From positions 1 through 64,000 of the forward strand of contig CAYMJM010000003.1 of assembly GCA_964391325.1 (NCBI GenBank): a stretch of 64,000 bases of DNA, written 5' to 3'. This document shows, piece by piece, positions 1 through 9,182 of this stretch. The translations under genes were made by a program, and so were the position numbers. Within the stretch, counting starts at the first letter, position 1, and each line of letters begins with the position of its first letter. A model generated the notes under the pieces. The model was not told the DNA's origin. It made no database searches and saw nothing but the letters and a program-made list of their open reading frames with translations. The DNA comes from CAYMJM01 sp964391325 (GTDB taxonomy: Bacteria; Patescibacteriota; Dojkabacteria; B142; JAFGMG01).

Positions 1-873
1 GAAGTCCAAGATCTCAATAAGAACCTTCAGAAGAGAATAAATATTGCTACAGAAGAACTGCAGCAAAAGAATAGAGCACTTGAGGAATCTCTAAACAAAA
101 TAGAGGAGATTCGTAGACAAGAAAGGGATATGATAGATGTCATGGGGCATGAGCTTCGGACACCCATAACTATAGTCAGAAATGCGCTACTGGTTTTGAA
201 ATCCAAATTAGACAGTAAGGAAAAGTTAACACAGAAAGAGTTATTGGAATATATAGACAAAGCTGTAGAAGGATCGCGCAGAGAAGTGAATTTAGTAGAA
301 ACCCTGCTTTCTGCCACAAAGGTTGAGTCCAATCGAATACAGCTTCTGCTCACAAAGGTCGATGTGAAAGATGTTGTAATGGACTCCATTGAAGCTCACA
401 AAGTTTATATAAAAGACAAAAACATAAAAATTAAGTTCAATGCGCCTTCTCGTGACATTTTCGCTTATGCAGATAGAAGCCGTACTCAAGAAGTTATGGA
501 TAATTTTCTAAGTAACGCAGTTAAATATACAATTAAAGGAGGAATAACTATAAATTTAATAAAAGATGCAAATCATGTCTCAGTAGCTCTAGCTGATACT
601 GGAATTGGTATAGCAAAACAGGATATTAAGCATTTAGGGAAAAAATTCTTTAGAGCCAAGCAGTACTTGGATAGCACGGATGGTAAAACGAATGGGGTAG
701 TTAGGCCAGGCGGTACTGGTTTGGGTCTATATGTTTCTTTTAATCTGATTAGAATCATGAAAGGAAAAGTCGAAATAGAGAGTCAGTTGGGAAAAGGGTC
801 GACATTTACTTTTAAGCTGCCAGTTTATAAAAGACAGGAAGATAAGCATATAGACCAGTCATTTTCTGAATGA
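1..873 (+). CDS. Sensor histidine kinase, 5' end outside window
   Basis: The reading frame is open from base 1, so the sensor part and the start lie upstream of the window. The visible 290 residues begin with a charged coiled-coil linker (about 1-43). An H-box follows, with the sequence MGHELRTP and the phospho-accepting His at visible residue 50. The HATPase domain shows the N-box (DNFLSNAVKYT), G1 (DTGIGI) and G2 (GGTGLGLY) motifs. It should autophosphorylate at the His and pass the phosphate to a response regulator, which is not in this window. The gene stops at a TGA and is separated by only 3 bases from a convergent gene. Family assignment is secure; the stimulus is unknown because the sensor domain is not visible. 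Confidence 0.95.
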   Translation, partial: EVQDLNKNLQKRINIATEELQQKNRALEESLNKIEEIRRQERDMIDVMGHELRTPITIVRNALLVLKSKLDSKEKLTQKELLEYIDKAVEGSRREVNLVETLLSATKVESNRIQLLLTKVDVKDVVMDSIEAHKVYIKDKNIKIKFNAPSRDIFAYADRSRTQEVMDNFLSNAVKYTIKGGITINLIKDANHVSVALADTGIGIAKQDIKHLGKKFFRAKQYLDSTDGKTNGVVRPGGTGLGLYVSFNLIRIMKGKVEIESQLGKGSTFTFKLPVYKRQEDKHIDQSFSE

Positions 874-876
874 TTT

Positions 877-1542
877 TTATAAGGAATATCCATTTTGCAG
901 AGCAAATTGCTTGAGTTCGTTCTGTACTGTTATCACACTTTCTCCCCATCTATCACAATGGGATCCACAGTAGAACAACTCTCCGGCTTCTGGATTTCGG
1001 AAGAAATCAAGGCCATACCCTTCTACCAGTCTACGTGTAATCTCATCTATTGATCGATCAAAAGAGGAGTAGATTATTCTATTCTGTCCCGATCCTCCAA
1101 ATCCCCAACAATTATATTGAGAAGATGAAATATCAGTTTTACAGAGGTCGGTTTCTACCTTGGCAATAGCTGGCAATAATGTACAATCTTTTGGGGTTTG
1201 ATACTTTGCACAGGCGTCTATAAAGCTTTGACCATATCCAAAGAGAGGAGACCCGTTTGCCTTAAAATATAAGTCAAATACACGAGCTCTATAATCGTAC
1301 TCAGTAACTACTATTCCATGCGTACCAATGAGAATGCCCTGTACTCCGCTACTTTCCTGTAAATTAACTAACTGGTAGTTGAATGAAAATGGATCCTTTT
1401 TATCAATAGTTAAATCGAAGTTTGAAGTACTTAAAATCAGAAATAAAAGCAAGATACATACAGCGCAGAAGAAACTTATAAGCCATTTTATTGCTATTGG
1501 AACATAGTTTTTTGATAGTCTTTTATTCTGATTCAGCATCAT
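877..1542 (-). CDS. Membrane-anchored protein with glucosaminidase/lysozyme-like C-terminal domain
   Basis: This 221-residue protein has one N-terminal membrane segment (about residues 18-41), then an extracytoplasmic region. The second half contains AIAKVETDLC, NCWGFGG and a Cys-rich tail (FYCGSHCDRWGESV). The pattern of an AxAKxE-like helix followed by an N-WGFGG turn recalls lysozyme-like or mannosyl-glycoprotein endo-beta-N-acetylglucosaminidase-like domains, where a Glu near the start of the fold is catalytic. Four or more Cys residues suggest disulfides outside the cell. Its first 20 bases overlap the end of the upstream TPR gene, so the two are probably one transcript and may act together at the envelope. 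The enzymatic assignment is an inference from motif appearance and should be treated as tentative. Confidence 0.55.
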   Translation of the reverse strand: MMLNQNKRLSKNYVPIAIKWLISFFCAVCILLLFLILSTSNFDLTIDKKDPFSFNYQLVNLQESSGVQGILIGTHGIVVTEYDYRARVFDLYFKANGSPLFGYGQSFIDACAKYQTPKDCTLLPAIAKVETDLCKTDISSSQYNCWGFGGSGQNRIIYSSFDRSIDEITRRLVEGYGLDFFRNPEAGELFYCGSHCDRWGESVITVQNELKQFALQNGYSL

Positions 1543-2959
1543 CTAAAGAGTTTAGCTCTTGTTGAGTCAGTTGAGTTATATGGCCTTCCATATCTAGGTC
1601 AATGGCTTTTTCAAAATAGCTTTTCGCAGGGGTTGATTCATTTTCTTGGGAGTAGTAAAGACCTAAGTAGTACTGGGTGTAAGGCGAAAATCTATATACA
1701 GATTCGGCCTCCTGTAATGTCTCCTTAGCCTGAACTTTGTTACCTAAATTGTAGTTCGCCCAAGCTAATAGACTCATTACTATAGCTCGTTGTTCATCTG
1801 TCGGAGGGGTCTCTTCTAAAAAGCTATTCGCAGCAGCTATAGTTTGTTCGTACTGTTTGTTTAGCAGTAGGACTTCTATTTGCAATTTCGTATAGTTGTA
1901 GTTGTTTTTGAGGTTAGAGATTTTAGCTAAGTTTTCCAAGGCCTGAGAGAATTTATTTTGTGCTTTAAAAATTTTTGCTGCTAGAAAGTATGTGTCTGCA
2001 TCGACTTTTGGAAATCCAAGTGCACTAACAATATTTGCTTCTGCTTCTTCAAGTTCCGCTCTCTCCAAGTGAGCATACGCAAGGAGCTTATAAACTTGGT
2101 AGTTATTCTGCGTGTATAATAATGCGGTATTTAGGCTTTCAATAGCCTGATCATACATTCGATAACGATTATAGATAAAGGCGTCGTAAATATAAGATCC
2201 CTCATAGTATTGGTTTTCCACTTTGATCTGATTCAGTGCTCCTAAGCTTAGGGCATATTCACCTGCATTAATTGCATCAACCGATATAAGCATCAGATCT
2301 TCTATTGTATTATCTTCAGTTGTAGAGGAAGCTTTTATTGTCTCATATAGTTGTTGATATTTGTATTCACTAGATTTAGTTTGAGCCTTTTGAGCATATT
2401 CTAGTGCTTTTTTTAAATCATTAAAGTGGAGAATGGCTTTAATATAATTAGCATAAGCATCATCTCCTGGAATTTGAGTTATAGCTTCTGTTGCCTTATC
2501 AAATTCATTATTTAAATAAAGATAGGATATATAGTCGCGGTAAATGGTCGTTGTCGATTTGTATTCCTTTGCTTTTTGTATAGTTTGCAAGGCCATTTCT
2601 GGATTTGCCGTGTTGGCATAGATGCTCGCAATTTGTTGGTAGATAAGAGCTTTGTCTGCAGCATAGCTTGCCCCTTTTTCCAATACTGCCAAAGCTTCTT
2701 CTGTGTGTCCTTTTTCTTCAAGTATTTCCGCGGCTTTAACATATGCTGGGGTGTATGCTGGCTGTGTATTAATCGATTCTTTATATTTGCTGATTGCTAA
2801 AGAATACTCTTTGTTTTCACGGGCGACTTCAGCTTCCTGAAATAATGGGTTATCAGTCTCTTTCCCTCGTATAAAAAACATATAATAAACCGCGAAACCA
2901 ATCAGGATGAGAAGTAGGACTAAAAGTATCAGATTAATTTTTGCTTTAATTCTTTTCAT
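1523..2959 (-). CDS. Membrane-anchored TPR-repeat protein
   Basis: This 478-residue protein has a short basic N-terminus, one membrane helix (about 8-29, rich in L/I/V) and then tandem degenerate tetratricopeptide repeats to the end, with alternating A/Y/L positions such as ALAVLEKGASYAAD and AKSYFEKAIDLD. TPR arrays bind other proteins, and this one would project outside the membrane. No catalytic motif is visible. A possible promoter with a TATACT-type -10 lies about 40 bases upstream of the start. The gene overlaps the following envelope gene by 20 bases. The repeat fold is clear; the partner is unknown. Confidence 0.85.
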   Translation of the reverse strand: MKRIKAKINLILLVLLLILIGFAVYYMFFIRGKETDNPLFQEAEVARENKEYSLAISKYKESINTQPAYTPAYVKAAEILEEKGHTEEALAVLEKGASYAADKALIYQQIASIYANTANPEMALQTIQKAKEYKSTTTIYRDYISYLYLNNEFDKATEAITQIPGDDAYANYIKAILHFNDLKKALEYAQKAQTKSSEYKYQQLYETIKASSTTEDNTIEDLMLISVDAINAGEYALSLGALNQIKVENQYYEGSYIYDAFIYNRYRMYDQAIESLNTALLYTQNNYQVYKLLAYAHLERAELEEAEANIVSALGFPKVDADTYFLAAKIFKAQNKFSQALENLAKISNLKNNYNYTKLQIEVLLLNKQYEQTIAAANSFLEETPPTDEQRAIVMSLLAWANYNLGNKVQAKETLQEAESVYRFSPYTQYYLGLYYSQENESTPAKSYFEKAIDLDMEGHITQLTQQELNSLDDAESE

Positions 2960-3038
2960 AAAGATTTAGTGAAAAATGAAAGATCTCAAGCTAGTATATG
3001 TGAATTTTGGGAAAAAAACAAAATGGCGTAGAACAAGT

Positions 3039-4262
3039 TCAACTTTTGAAACTCTTGGCTAAACGCTTAAACGAAATTCTTTTGGAATATTCTAATGCTC
3101 CGTATTCGAACATTTTAAAGGATAGGTAAAAGCTTGCCATAACGTAAGCTATGAGGATGGTACCGCTAAATATACTTTCCCATAATGCAATTTCACCTAA
3201 GGCATTTCTGAATAGTAGAATGAGAGATGAGGTTAAAGGGAAATAGCTGACTATAAGAGAAACGGTTCCGGATGGATCAGATAAGATAATAGGCGCGAAG
3301 TATATAGGGATAATACTGAGTAGAATGAATATTGAAGAGAAACTTTGTGCTTCTTTATAGGTAGGTGTAGCAGCCCCAACACCAACCATTAGGTTTGCCA
3401 TGATAAGAAATCCGCATATAATATAAAAAGTCCCTCCGATTATCTGAGCTGGGGCGATGCTCAGGTCAGCCAGATTTATCGGTAGGTTGAAATTACTTCC
3501 TACAATGAGCATTGAACCTATGGCTAATACAAAAAGTGCTGCCACTTGAGTTAGGACTATCCCAAGCTGCCCTAGTATTTTCCCCCAGATCAGTTCTTTT
3601 GATTTTATGGCAGACATAACAATTTCAATCATCCTGTTTTCCTTTTCTTCTGCTACACTCATGAGTAAATAACTGGTAGAAAACATTATAAGTATGAAGT
3701 AGATTAGTATCGAAACAACAGGGACGACAAACCGTTCAAATCCAGGTTGCTTTTCTCCTTCATCGTTAAATGAAGTCACTTCTACACTGAAGTTTTCCTT
3801 GATTGCTGTGATTTTCAGGTCTGTACCTAATTCCTGCAAAATACTTTGTTTTAGGATCTCCTGTGAAAGGAAAGTGGCGCTTGCTCCGGAGAACAGATCC
3901 TTTGATTGCTCGACTGCTTTTATTTCCTTCGTCTCCAGCACATTTTCCGGATAGTAGATTGCTATGTCATACTGGCTGGTTTGCACTAGTGTAGTCGCTT
4001 CTTCTAAATTATCTCCAAAGCTATACTGTTTGAAACTTGTTAGTACATCCTCTATGATTATCCCTGATTTATCTATGATTAATATACTCTCAATTGCATC
4101 ATTATTTTCTATATTTTGTTCGAACTTCTCGCCTGATAAGCCGGATACTAAACTTACGATAATAATAAAAACTGGGAAAAACAGAGTTGTAAGCCAGAAT
4201 GTTAATTTCTTTACGACCTTAAGATATTCCCTTTTTGCGACTATAAAAATATTTTTAAACAT
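3039..4262 (-). CDS. ABC-2 type transporter permease (NatB-like)
   Basis: This 407-residue protein starts with a basic segment and a first membrane helix (about 20-43). A soluble extracytoplasmic loop of about 130 residues follows, then a C-terminal block of five or six membrane helices. That is the layout of ABC-2 family permeases such as NatB and YhaP. The sequence EEKENRMIEIVMSA after the second helix is typical of this family. It starts inside the end of the ATPase gene upstream (8-base overlap), so both are translated from one message. It probably forms the membrane half of an exporter; Na+ export is known for NatAB, but the substrate here cannot be read from sequence. Confidence 0.9.
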   Translation of the reverse strand: MFKNIFIVAKREYLKVVKKLTFWLTTLFFPVFIIIVSLVSGLSGEKFEQNIENNDAIESILIIDKSGIIIEDVLTSFKQYSFGDNLEEATTLVQTSQYDIAIYYPENVLETKEIKAVEQSKDLFSGASATFLSQEILKQSILQELGTDLKITAIKENFSVEVTSFNDEGEKQPGFERFVVPVVSILIYFILIMFSTSYLLMSVAEEKENRMIEIVMSAIKSKELIWGKILGQLGIVLTQVAALFVLAIGSMLIVGSNFNLPINLADLSIAPAQIIGGTFYIICGFLIMANLMVGVGAATPTYKEAQSFSSIFILLSIIPIYFAPIILSDPSGTVSLIVSYFPLTSSLILLFRNALGEIALWESIFSGTILIAYVMASFYLSFKMFEYGALEYSKRISFKRLAKSFKS

Positions 4263-5157
4263 TTTCTTTACTTATCCTGATAAATATTTGATGCAACGAA
4301 GGGGTTGTTTTTTTGAAACTGTGTATTTTTATTCTTGTATTTATAAGGTATTTTAATACTTCCTCAGTGTTAACGCCTGCTTCTGGAGTAATTTCAGCTA
4401 CCTTAGGATTAACAATCGCCTGGTAAAGTTTTTTATTTTCCGGAAATTGGCCCGAGTATTCGACATATAATGTATTAGAACCAAACATTTCTTTAATATC
4501 AGATAAATCTCCATACAAAGCTTTTTGGCCATCTTTAATCATCAGTATCCGTTGTGCAATTTTCTCTGCCTCCTCCATCTGATGTGTGGAAAATATAATA
4601 GTTGCCCCTTTTTGATTTAACTCGAGAAGAAGGTTTATTAGTAATTCTCTGTTCACGGGATCCAATCCTTTTGTTGGTTCATCTAGAATTAACAGTTTTG
4701 GTTTATTAAGAATAGTCATTCCAAGTTGGATTTTCTGCTGTTGTCCAGATGACAACCTTTTTATGGTTTCATCTTTCTTATTAATAAGTTCTACCTTCTT
4801 AAGATAGATCAAGGCTTCTTTTTCTGCTTGTCCTTTAGTCATTCCTTTTAACTGACCAAAGTACACCATAGTTTCCAGTACTTTAGATGTAGTATACAAG
4901 CCTCTTTCCTCGGGTAGATACCCAATTATCTTTGTTCTGTCTGGAGAGTAAGTCTTCCCGTTAATTAGTAGCTTTCCCTCATCTGGGTGATAAATATTAA
5001 GAAGTGTCCTGAGAGTAGTTGTTTTTCCAGAACCATTTGCTCCTATAAAAGCAAATATCTCCCCTCTTTGTACTTCAAAGGAAAGGTCTTTTATTACTTT
5101 ATTACTATGAAAACTTTTAGAAAAATTTTTTATTGTTACAATAGGATGTTTTCCCAT
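4255..5157 (-). CDS. ABC transporter ATP-binding protein (NatA-like)
   Basis: This 300-residue ABC ATPase has Walker A GANGSGKTTT near residue 38, the signature LSSGQQQKIQLG, Walker B LLILDEPTKGLD and the switch His in FSTHQ. About 80 residues follow the nucleotide-binding domain, as in NatA/CcmA-type ATPases. An AAGGAT stretch about 8 bases before the start could serve for ribosome binding. It is the first gene of a two-gene unit with the ABC-2 permease. The family is certain; the substrate is not. Confidence 0.95.
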   Translation of the reverse strand: MGKHPIVTIKNFSKSFHSNKVIKDLSFEVQRGEIFAFIGANGSGKTTTLRTLLNIYHPDEGKLLINGKTYSPDRTKIIGYLPEERGLYTTSKVLETMVYFGQLKGMTKGQAEKEALIYLKKVELINKKDETIKRLSSGQQQKIQLGMTILNKPKLLILDEPTKGLDPVNRELLINLLLELNQKGATIIFSTHQMEEAEKIAQRILMIKDGQKALYGDLSDIKEMFGSNTLYVEYSGQFPENKKLYQAIVNPKVAEITPEAGVNTEEVLKYLINTRIKIHSFKKTTPSLHQIFIRISKENV

Positions 5158-5204
5158 AGATCCTTATATTACATTAACTATTTTGAGTATTCAAGGTGTT
5201 TTAT

Positions 5205-5233
5205 ATGACAGAGCGCATATGTTCGAGTATAAT
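5205..5233 (+). promoter_or_regulatory. Promoter of lepA, probably giving a leaderless mRNA
   Basis: ATGACA at 5205-5210 (five of six bases of the -35 consensus) lies 17 bases before TATAAT at 5228-5233. The lepA start codon begins at 5240, where transcription would be expected to start, so the message would have almost no 5' leader. No Shine-Dalgarno sequence is present. Confidence 0.7.
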
Positions 5234-5239
5234 TAGGTT

Positions 5240-7144
5240 ATGACAAAATACGATATAACAAAAATCAGGAATTTTTCTATAATCGCTCATATCGACCATG
5301 GTAAATCAACCTTGGCAGATAGACTAATGGAGTATACAGGCACAGTCTCGGAAAGAGAGTCAAAAGATAGGATGCTAGATACTCTAGAGCTTGAGCAGGA
5401 AAGGGGAATTACTATAAAACTGCAAACAGCACGCATGCATTATCAGTATATAACCAGAACAGATTCTAAAGTAGAAAGTGGGATGTATATACTCAATCTT
5501 ATTGATACACCAGGGCACGTAGATTTTTCCTACGAAGTTTCGAGATCTTTGGCTGCCTCAGAAGGAGCAGTGCTCTTAGTTGACGCTACCCAGGGAATAC
5601 AAGCTCAAACATTAACAACAGTCTATAAAGCACTTGACCATAATTTATTTATTATCCCCGTTGTGAATAAGGTTGACTTACCCGGCGCTATGGTTGAGAA
5701 GGTAAAGAAGGAGCTAGTTAAAACCTTTGGCTTTGATTATGAAGAGATTATAGAAACTTCAGGCAAAACCGGTATAGGAGTAAAAGCGCTTCTAGATGTA
5801 ATAGTTGAAAAGTGTCCGGCTCCCTACCAATATGAAGAACAAGAAACAAAGTCGTTGATATTTGATTCTTTTTACGATGAGCATAAAGGAGTGGTAGCTT
5901 TAGTAAAGCTTGTGCAGGGTAGTTTAGATACTATAGACGTGTTCAAGACCTTGGAGACAAAAATAGATATTGATCCCATTGAAATAGGATATCTCAAACC
6001 CCGACTGGTCCCCTGTCCTGAACTAAATATGGGAGAGGTAGGATATATTGCTACTGGCCTTAAAGATATACGGATGATACATATAGGCGATACAATTACA
6101 ACAAAGAAGTCCTACGAAATAAATCCAGACATGAATCCTTTGCCAGGCTACAAGCAACCTAAATCAATGGTGTTCGCATCGTTGTATCCAATAGAGAGCG
6201 ATGATTTTACTTTATTGTCAGAAGCTATAGAAAAACTTGCTTTGAATGATGCTGCGCTAAGCGTGCAAAAAGAATCTTCTCCAGTCTTGGGATCTGGTTT
6301 TGTATGTGGTTTCTTGGGATTACTTCATCTGGAAATTACACACGAGAGGCTAGAAAGGGAATTTGGGGTAGAGCTTATTACAACTACCCCTACAGTCGAG
6401 TATTTGGTGAAGTTAGCTACTAAGGACTACAGCAAAGTAGCAAATATCAACATAGCTAATGTTGAGAATAACTATCTAAAAGTACGAGGAGCAGCTGATT
6501 TTCCTGACGCCACTTTGATAGAGGAAGTGATGGAGCCTTGGGTGAAGCTAGAAATTATTACACCGGATGATTACATTGGACCAATTATGGAGCTTACCCA
6601 GCAGGCTAGAGGAGAATACAAGTCAATGGAGTATCTTACAGGTGATGAGGATATAAAAGGGAAAAAGCATATTATCCTAAAATATGATGTGCCAACTGCT
6701 GAGATTATCGTAAATTATTTTGATAAACTAAAGTCTGTTAGTCAGGGATATGCTTCTATGGATTATGAGTTCAAGGAATATCGTAAAAGTGACGTAGTGA
6801 AGGTTAGTATTTTAGTAAACTATGAGGAAATTCCTGCACTATCATTTTTAACACACAGGAGCAATGCTGCAATTAAAGGATCGGCTGTAGTTACAAAGCT
6901 AAAAGAACTGATCCCGCGTCAACAGTTTAAAGTACCAATTCAAGCTGCTATTGGCGGTAAGGTTGTTGCAAGGGAAACTATATTAGCCTATAGGAAAGAC
7001 GTAACAGCCAAATTATATGGAGGAGATGTTACTAGAAAGAGAAAACTGCTAGAAAAGCAGAAAAAAGGAAAGGAAAGGTTAAAGAGGTTTGGGAAAATAG
7101 ATATTCCAAAAAAAGCATTTTTAGAAGCACTGAAGACTGGGTAG
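5240..7144 (+). CDS. lepA: Elongation factor 4 (LepA), back-translocating GTPase
   Basis: This 634-residue translational GTPase has G1 AHIDHGKST near residue 17, G2 around QERGITIK, G3 DTPGHVDF, G4 NKVD and G5 near ETSGKTG. The EF-G-like domains II, III and V and the LepA-specific C-terminal domain (PRQQFKVPIQAAIGGKVVARE) follow. EF4 acts on stalled or mistranslocated ribosomes. The protein is slightly longer than the usual 600 residues, with a small insert between G2 and G3. It appears to be a single gene with its own promoter and a short gap before trpS. Confidence 0.97.
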   Translation: MTKYDITKIRNFSIIAHIDHGKSTLADRLMEYTGTVSERESKDRMLDTLELEQERGITIKLQTARMHYQYITRTDSKVESGMYILNLIDTPGHVDFSYEVSRSLAASEGAVLLVDATQGIQAQTLTTVYKALDHNLFIIPVVNKVDLPGAMVEKVKKELVKTFGFDYEEIIETSGKTGIGVKALLDVIVEKCPAPYQYEEQETKSLIFDSFYDEHKGVVALVKLVQGSLDTIDVFKTLETKIDIDPIEIGYLKPRLVPCPELNMGEVGYIATGLKDIRMIHIGDTITTKKSYEINPDMNPLPGYKQPKSMVFASLYPIESDDFTLLSEAIEKLALNDAALSVQKESSPVLGSGFVCGFLGLLHLEITHERLEREFGVELITTTPTVEYLVKLATKDYSKVANINIANVENNYLKVRGAADFPDATLIEEVMEPWVKLEIITPDDYIGPIMELTQQARGEYKSMEYLTGDEDIKGKKHIILKYDVPTAEIIVNYFDKLKSVSQGYASMDYEFKEYRKSDVVKVSILVNYEEIPALSFLTHRSNAAIKGSAVVTKLKELIPRQQFKVPIQAAIGGKVVARETILAYRKDVTAKLYGGDVTRKRKLLEKQKKGKERLKRFGKIDIPKKAFLEALKTG

Positions 7145-7196
7145 TGTATCTCTTTATGTAATAATTAGGTAAAATTAAGAAGTTTATATTAATACT

Positions 7197-8195
7197 ATGA
7201 AAAAACGAATTTTAACTGGCGATAGGCCTACTGGTAAATTACATCTGGGGCATTATGTAGGGTCTTTAAAAAGTAGGGTGCAGTTACAACATGAATACGA
7301 GACTTTCATTATGGTTGCTGATGTTCAGGCATTGACTGATAATTATGATGATTCCGAAAAAATAAGTAACAATATATTGGAAGTGGTAATGGATAATTTA
7401 GCAGTTGGGGTAGATCCTGGAATTTCAACAGTTTTTATACAATCCCAGATACCTCAGATAGCTGAACTTACCGTATTTTTCATGAACTTGGTAAAACACT
7501 CAGAAGTTCTGAGGAACCCTACGGTCAAAACGGAAATCAAGCAAAAGAATTTTAAGGGGGGCACTCCTTTTGGTTTTGTAGCTTATCCTATATCGCAGGC
7601 AGCTGATATTCATTTTTTGCGCGCTGACTTGGTGCCAGCTGGTGAGGATCAAGCTCCTATGATTGAACTTGCTAATGCTATTAAAGATAGATTTAACAAG
7701 GTTTATAAAACAAGCGTATTTCATGATGTGAAAGGACATTTCAGTAATTTTAGCAGGCTTGTAGGAACAGATGGAAGTGCAAAGATGAGTAAGTCATTGG
7801 GGAATACTATATACTTGGCAGATGATGAGGATACAGTTAAAAAGAAAGTCACGAGCATGTACACAGACCCCAATAGAGTACGAGCTACTGATCCTGGAAA
7901 AGTAGAGGGCAATCCAGTATTTATTTATCATGATGCTTTTAATCTTAATAAGGCCGAAGTTGATGATTTGAAAGCAAGGTATGAAGTAGGAAAAGTAGGG
8001 GATGTTGAAGTTAAGGATAAACTCCAAACTGCTATCAACATTTTACTTGATCCCATAAGGGAAAAAAGAAGCTATTATCAAGATCATAAACAAGAAGTAA
8101 TTGATATTCTAGAAACTGGGAAGGATAAAGTTTTGGATGAGGCTGAGAAGACTATGGAGCTTGTGCGAGAAGCTATGAAAATTAACTATTTTTAA
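7197..8195 (+). CDS. trpS: Tryptophanyl-tRNA synthetase
   Basis: This 332-residue class Ic synthetase charges tRNA-Trp. The HIGH-like motif is GKLHLGHYVG at residues 13-22 and the KMSKS loop is present as SAKMSKS near residue 198. The family signature GEDQ, within PAGEDQAPMIEL, is also present. Length is normal for bacterial TrpRS. A TATATT hexamer lies exactly 6 bases before the ATG, so the gene may have its own leaderless transcript, though cotranscription with lepA (52-base gap) is also possible. Confidence 0.97.
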   Translation: MKKRILTGDRPTGKLHLGHYVGSLKSRVQLQHEYETFIMVADVQALTDNYDDSEKISNNILEVVMDNLAVGVDPGISTVFIQSQIPQIAELTVFFMNLVKHSEVLRNPTVKTEIKQKNFKGGTPFGFVAYPISQAADIHFLRADLVPAGEDQAPMIELANAIKDRFNKVYKTSVFHDVKGHFSNFSRLVGTDGSAKMSKSLGNTIYLADDEDTVKKKVTSMYTDPNRVRATDPGKVEGNPVFIYHDAFNLNKAEVDDLKARYEVGKVGDVEVKDKLQTAINILLDPIREKRSYYQDHKQEVIDILETGKDKVLDEAEKTMELVREAMKINYF

Positions 8196-8210
8196 GAGTC
8201 TCTATATAAA

Positions 8211-8636
8211 TCAGCTGATTATATAATAGCTCATTAAAGATAGAGTCAAACCTAATATAAAACCACCCAGAGCTTCAATATAGGTATGTCCAAGATTTTC
8301 CTTTAATTTTCTTCCTATAGATTTTTGGGGCTTTGTTTGTTCATTTAACACTTTTGCATGCAAGCCCGCTTGGTATCTTATATTTACAGCATCATATATT
8401 ACAATAAAGGCAAACACCATAGCTATGACTGTTAAGGTAGATCCCCAGCCCTCCTGAAATGCCACGCTAAAGGTTAAAGCTGATACTAGTGTGACATGTA
8501 GACTTGGAAATCCATTCGATGCAAGATGATCAATTCTATTACGCTTGATTATTTTTACGATGGATTTAACTGAATGTGCAATAAGCCATGCTAACAGTAT
8601 CGACCATATAATTTGATTATTTAGTAGCTCAACCAT
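8211..8636 (-). CDS. Divergent PAP2-family (DUF212-type) membrane protein
   Basis: This 141-residue protein has about four membrane segments. The motif GFPSLHVTLVSALTFSVA (residues 42-59) matches the small divergent PAP2 family, in which an (S/P)-x-H stretch resembles the catalytic SGH of PAP2 lipid phosphatases. A second family-typical stretch is YDAVNIRYQAGLHAKVLN, followed by LGHTYIEALGGFILG. Members may dephosphorylate lipid phosphates, but biochemical proof is thin. It lies next to other lipid-related genes (9183-11975). It is convergent with trpS across 15 bases. Confidence 0.85.
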   Translation of the reverse strand: MVELLNNQIIWSILLAWLIAHSVKSIVKIIKRNRIDHLASNGFPSLHVTLVSALTFSVAFQEGWGSTLTVIAMVFAFIVIYDAVNIRYQAGLHAKVLNEQTKPQKSIGRKLKENLGHTYIEALGGFILGLTLSLMSYYIIS

Positions 8637-8790
8637 TTGATAAATCTAATATTTACTATACTAGCAGCATTTTCTATCTCTGAAAAGGAGGAGCATCTCA
8701 AAAAGACTACGCTTACGAGTAGCCTAATTGGCTAAAGTGCTTTCTGTGTGTACTTAGTTGTGAAAGCTGGTCAGCTTAGAGAGGTTTTGT

Positions 8791-9051
8791 CTACCGCTGG
8801 CTATATCCCGTTTCTTCCCAGGGAGATTCCCATCCTTCATCACCGGGTCTAACACAATTACCATTAAATGGAATCAGAGTCTGATACCCTTCTCCTGCAT
8901 TATTCTCGGTGTTAGACGTAGCGGTCTCTAGTGGCAAAGGATTTGAACCAGCTTGTACCTCTGGAGGCTCATCAACAGGAAAAAGAGGTTGTTGTTTGTA
9001 TTCAGATGGATCCCAACATGGATCCCAACTTGGTACTTCTGGCATATTCAT
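8791..9051 (-). CDS. Small Pro/Glu-rich hypothetical protein
   Basis: This is an 86-residue protein with no recognised domain, rich in P, E, G and W, with a repeated WDP (SWDPCWDPSE) near its N-terminus and two Cys. It has no signal or membrane segment. A TAATAT hexamer lies exactly 6 bases before the ATG, as for several other genes here, which supports it. A possible second Met is at residue 3. Neither strand offers a better product here, and without this gene 8637-9182 would be a 546-base gap containing only weak hairpins. I regard it as possible rather than certain. Confidence 0.4.
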   Translation of the reverse strand: MNMPEVPSWDPCWDPSEYKQQPLFPVDEPPEVQAGSNPLPLETATSNTENNAGEGYQTLIPFNGNCVRPGDEGWESPWEETGYSQR

Positions 9052-9182
9052 ACTTTAATATTAGCCGGAGCTTAACAAATCTTGATATATCTTGTAAAGC
9101 AAAAAAGGAGAAACTTGTCCTATAAGTAATTGGATTATATAATCATTGTTTCTATCTATATAATACGGTTACTTCCCAGTAA

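Noticed and set aside
2576..2800. Plus-strand frame opposite the TPR gene
   Set aside because: It is a shadow of the TPR coding sequence, Cys/Phe-rich with no support.
8765..8782. AAGCT/AGCTT hairpin as a terminator
   Set aside because: The stem is 5 bp and there is no T-run on either strand.
8931..9125. Plus-strand frame of 64 codons opposite the small Pro-rich gene
   Set aside because: It has no promoter or ribosome site and its product looks like random translation; the minus-strand frame has a -10 box at the leaderless spacing.
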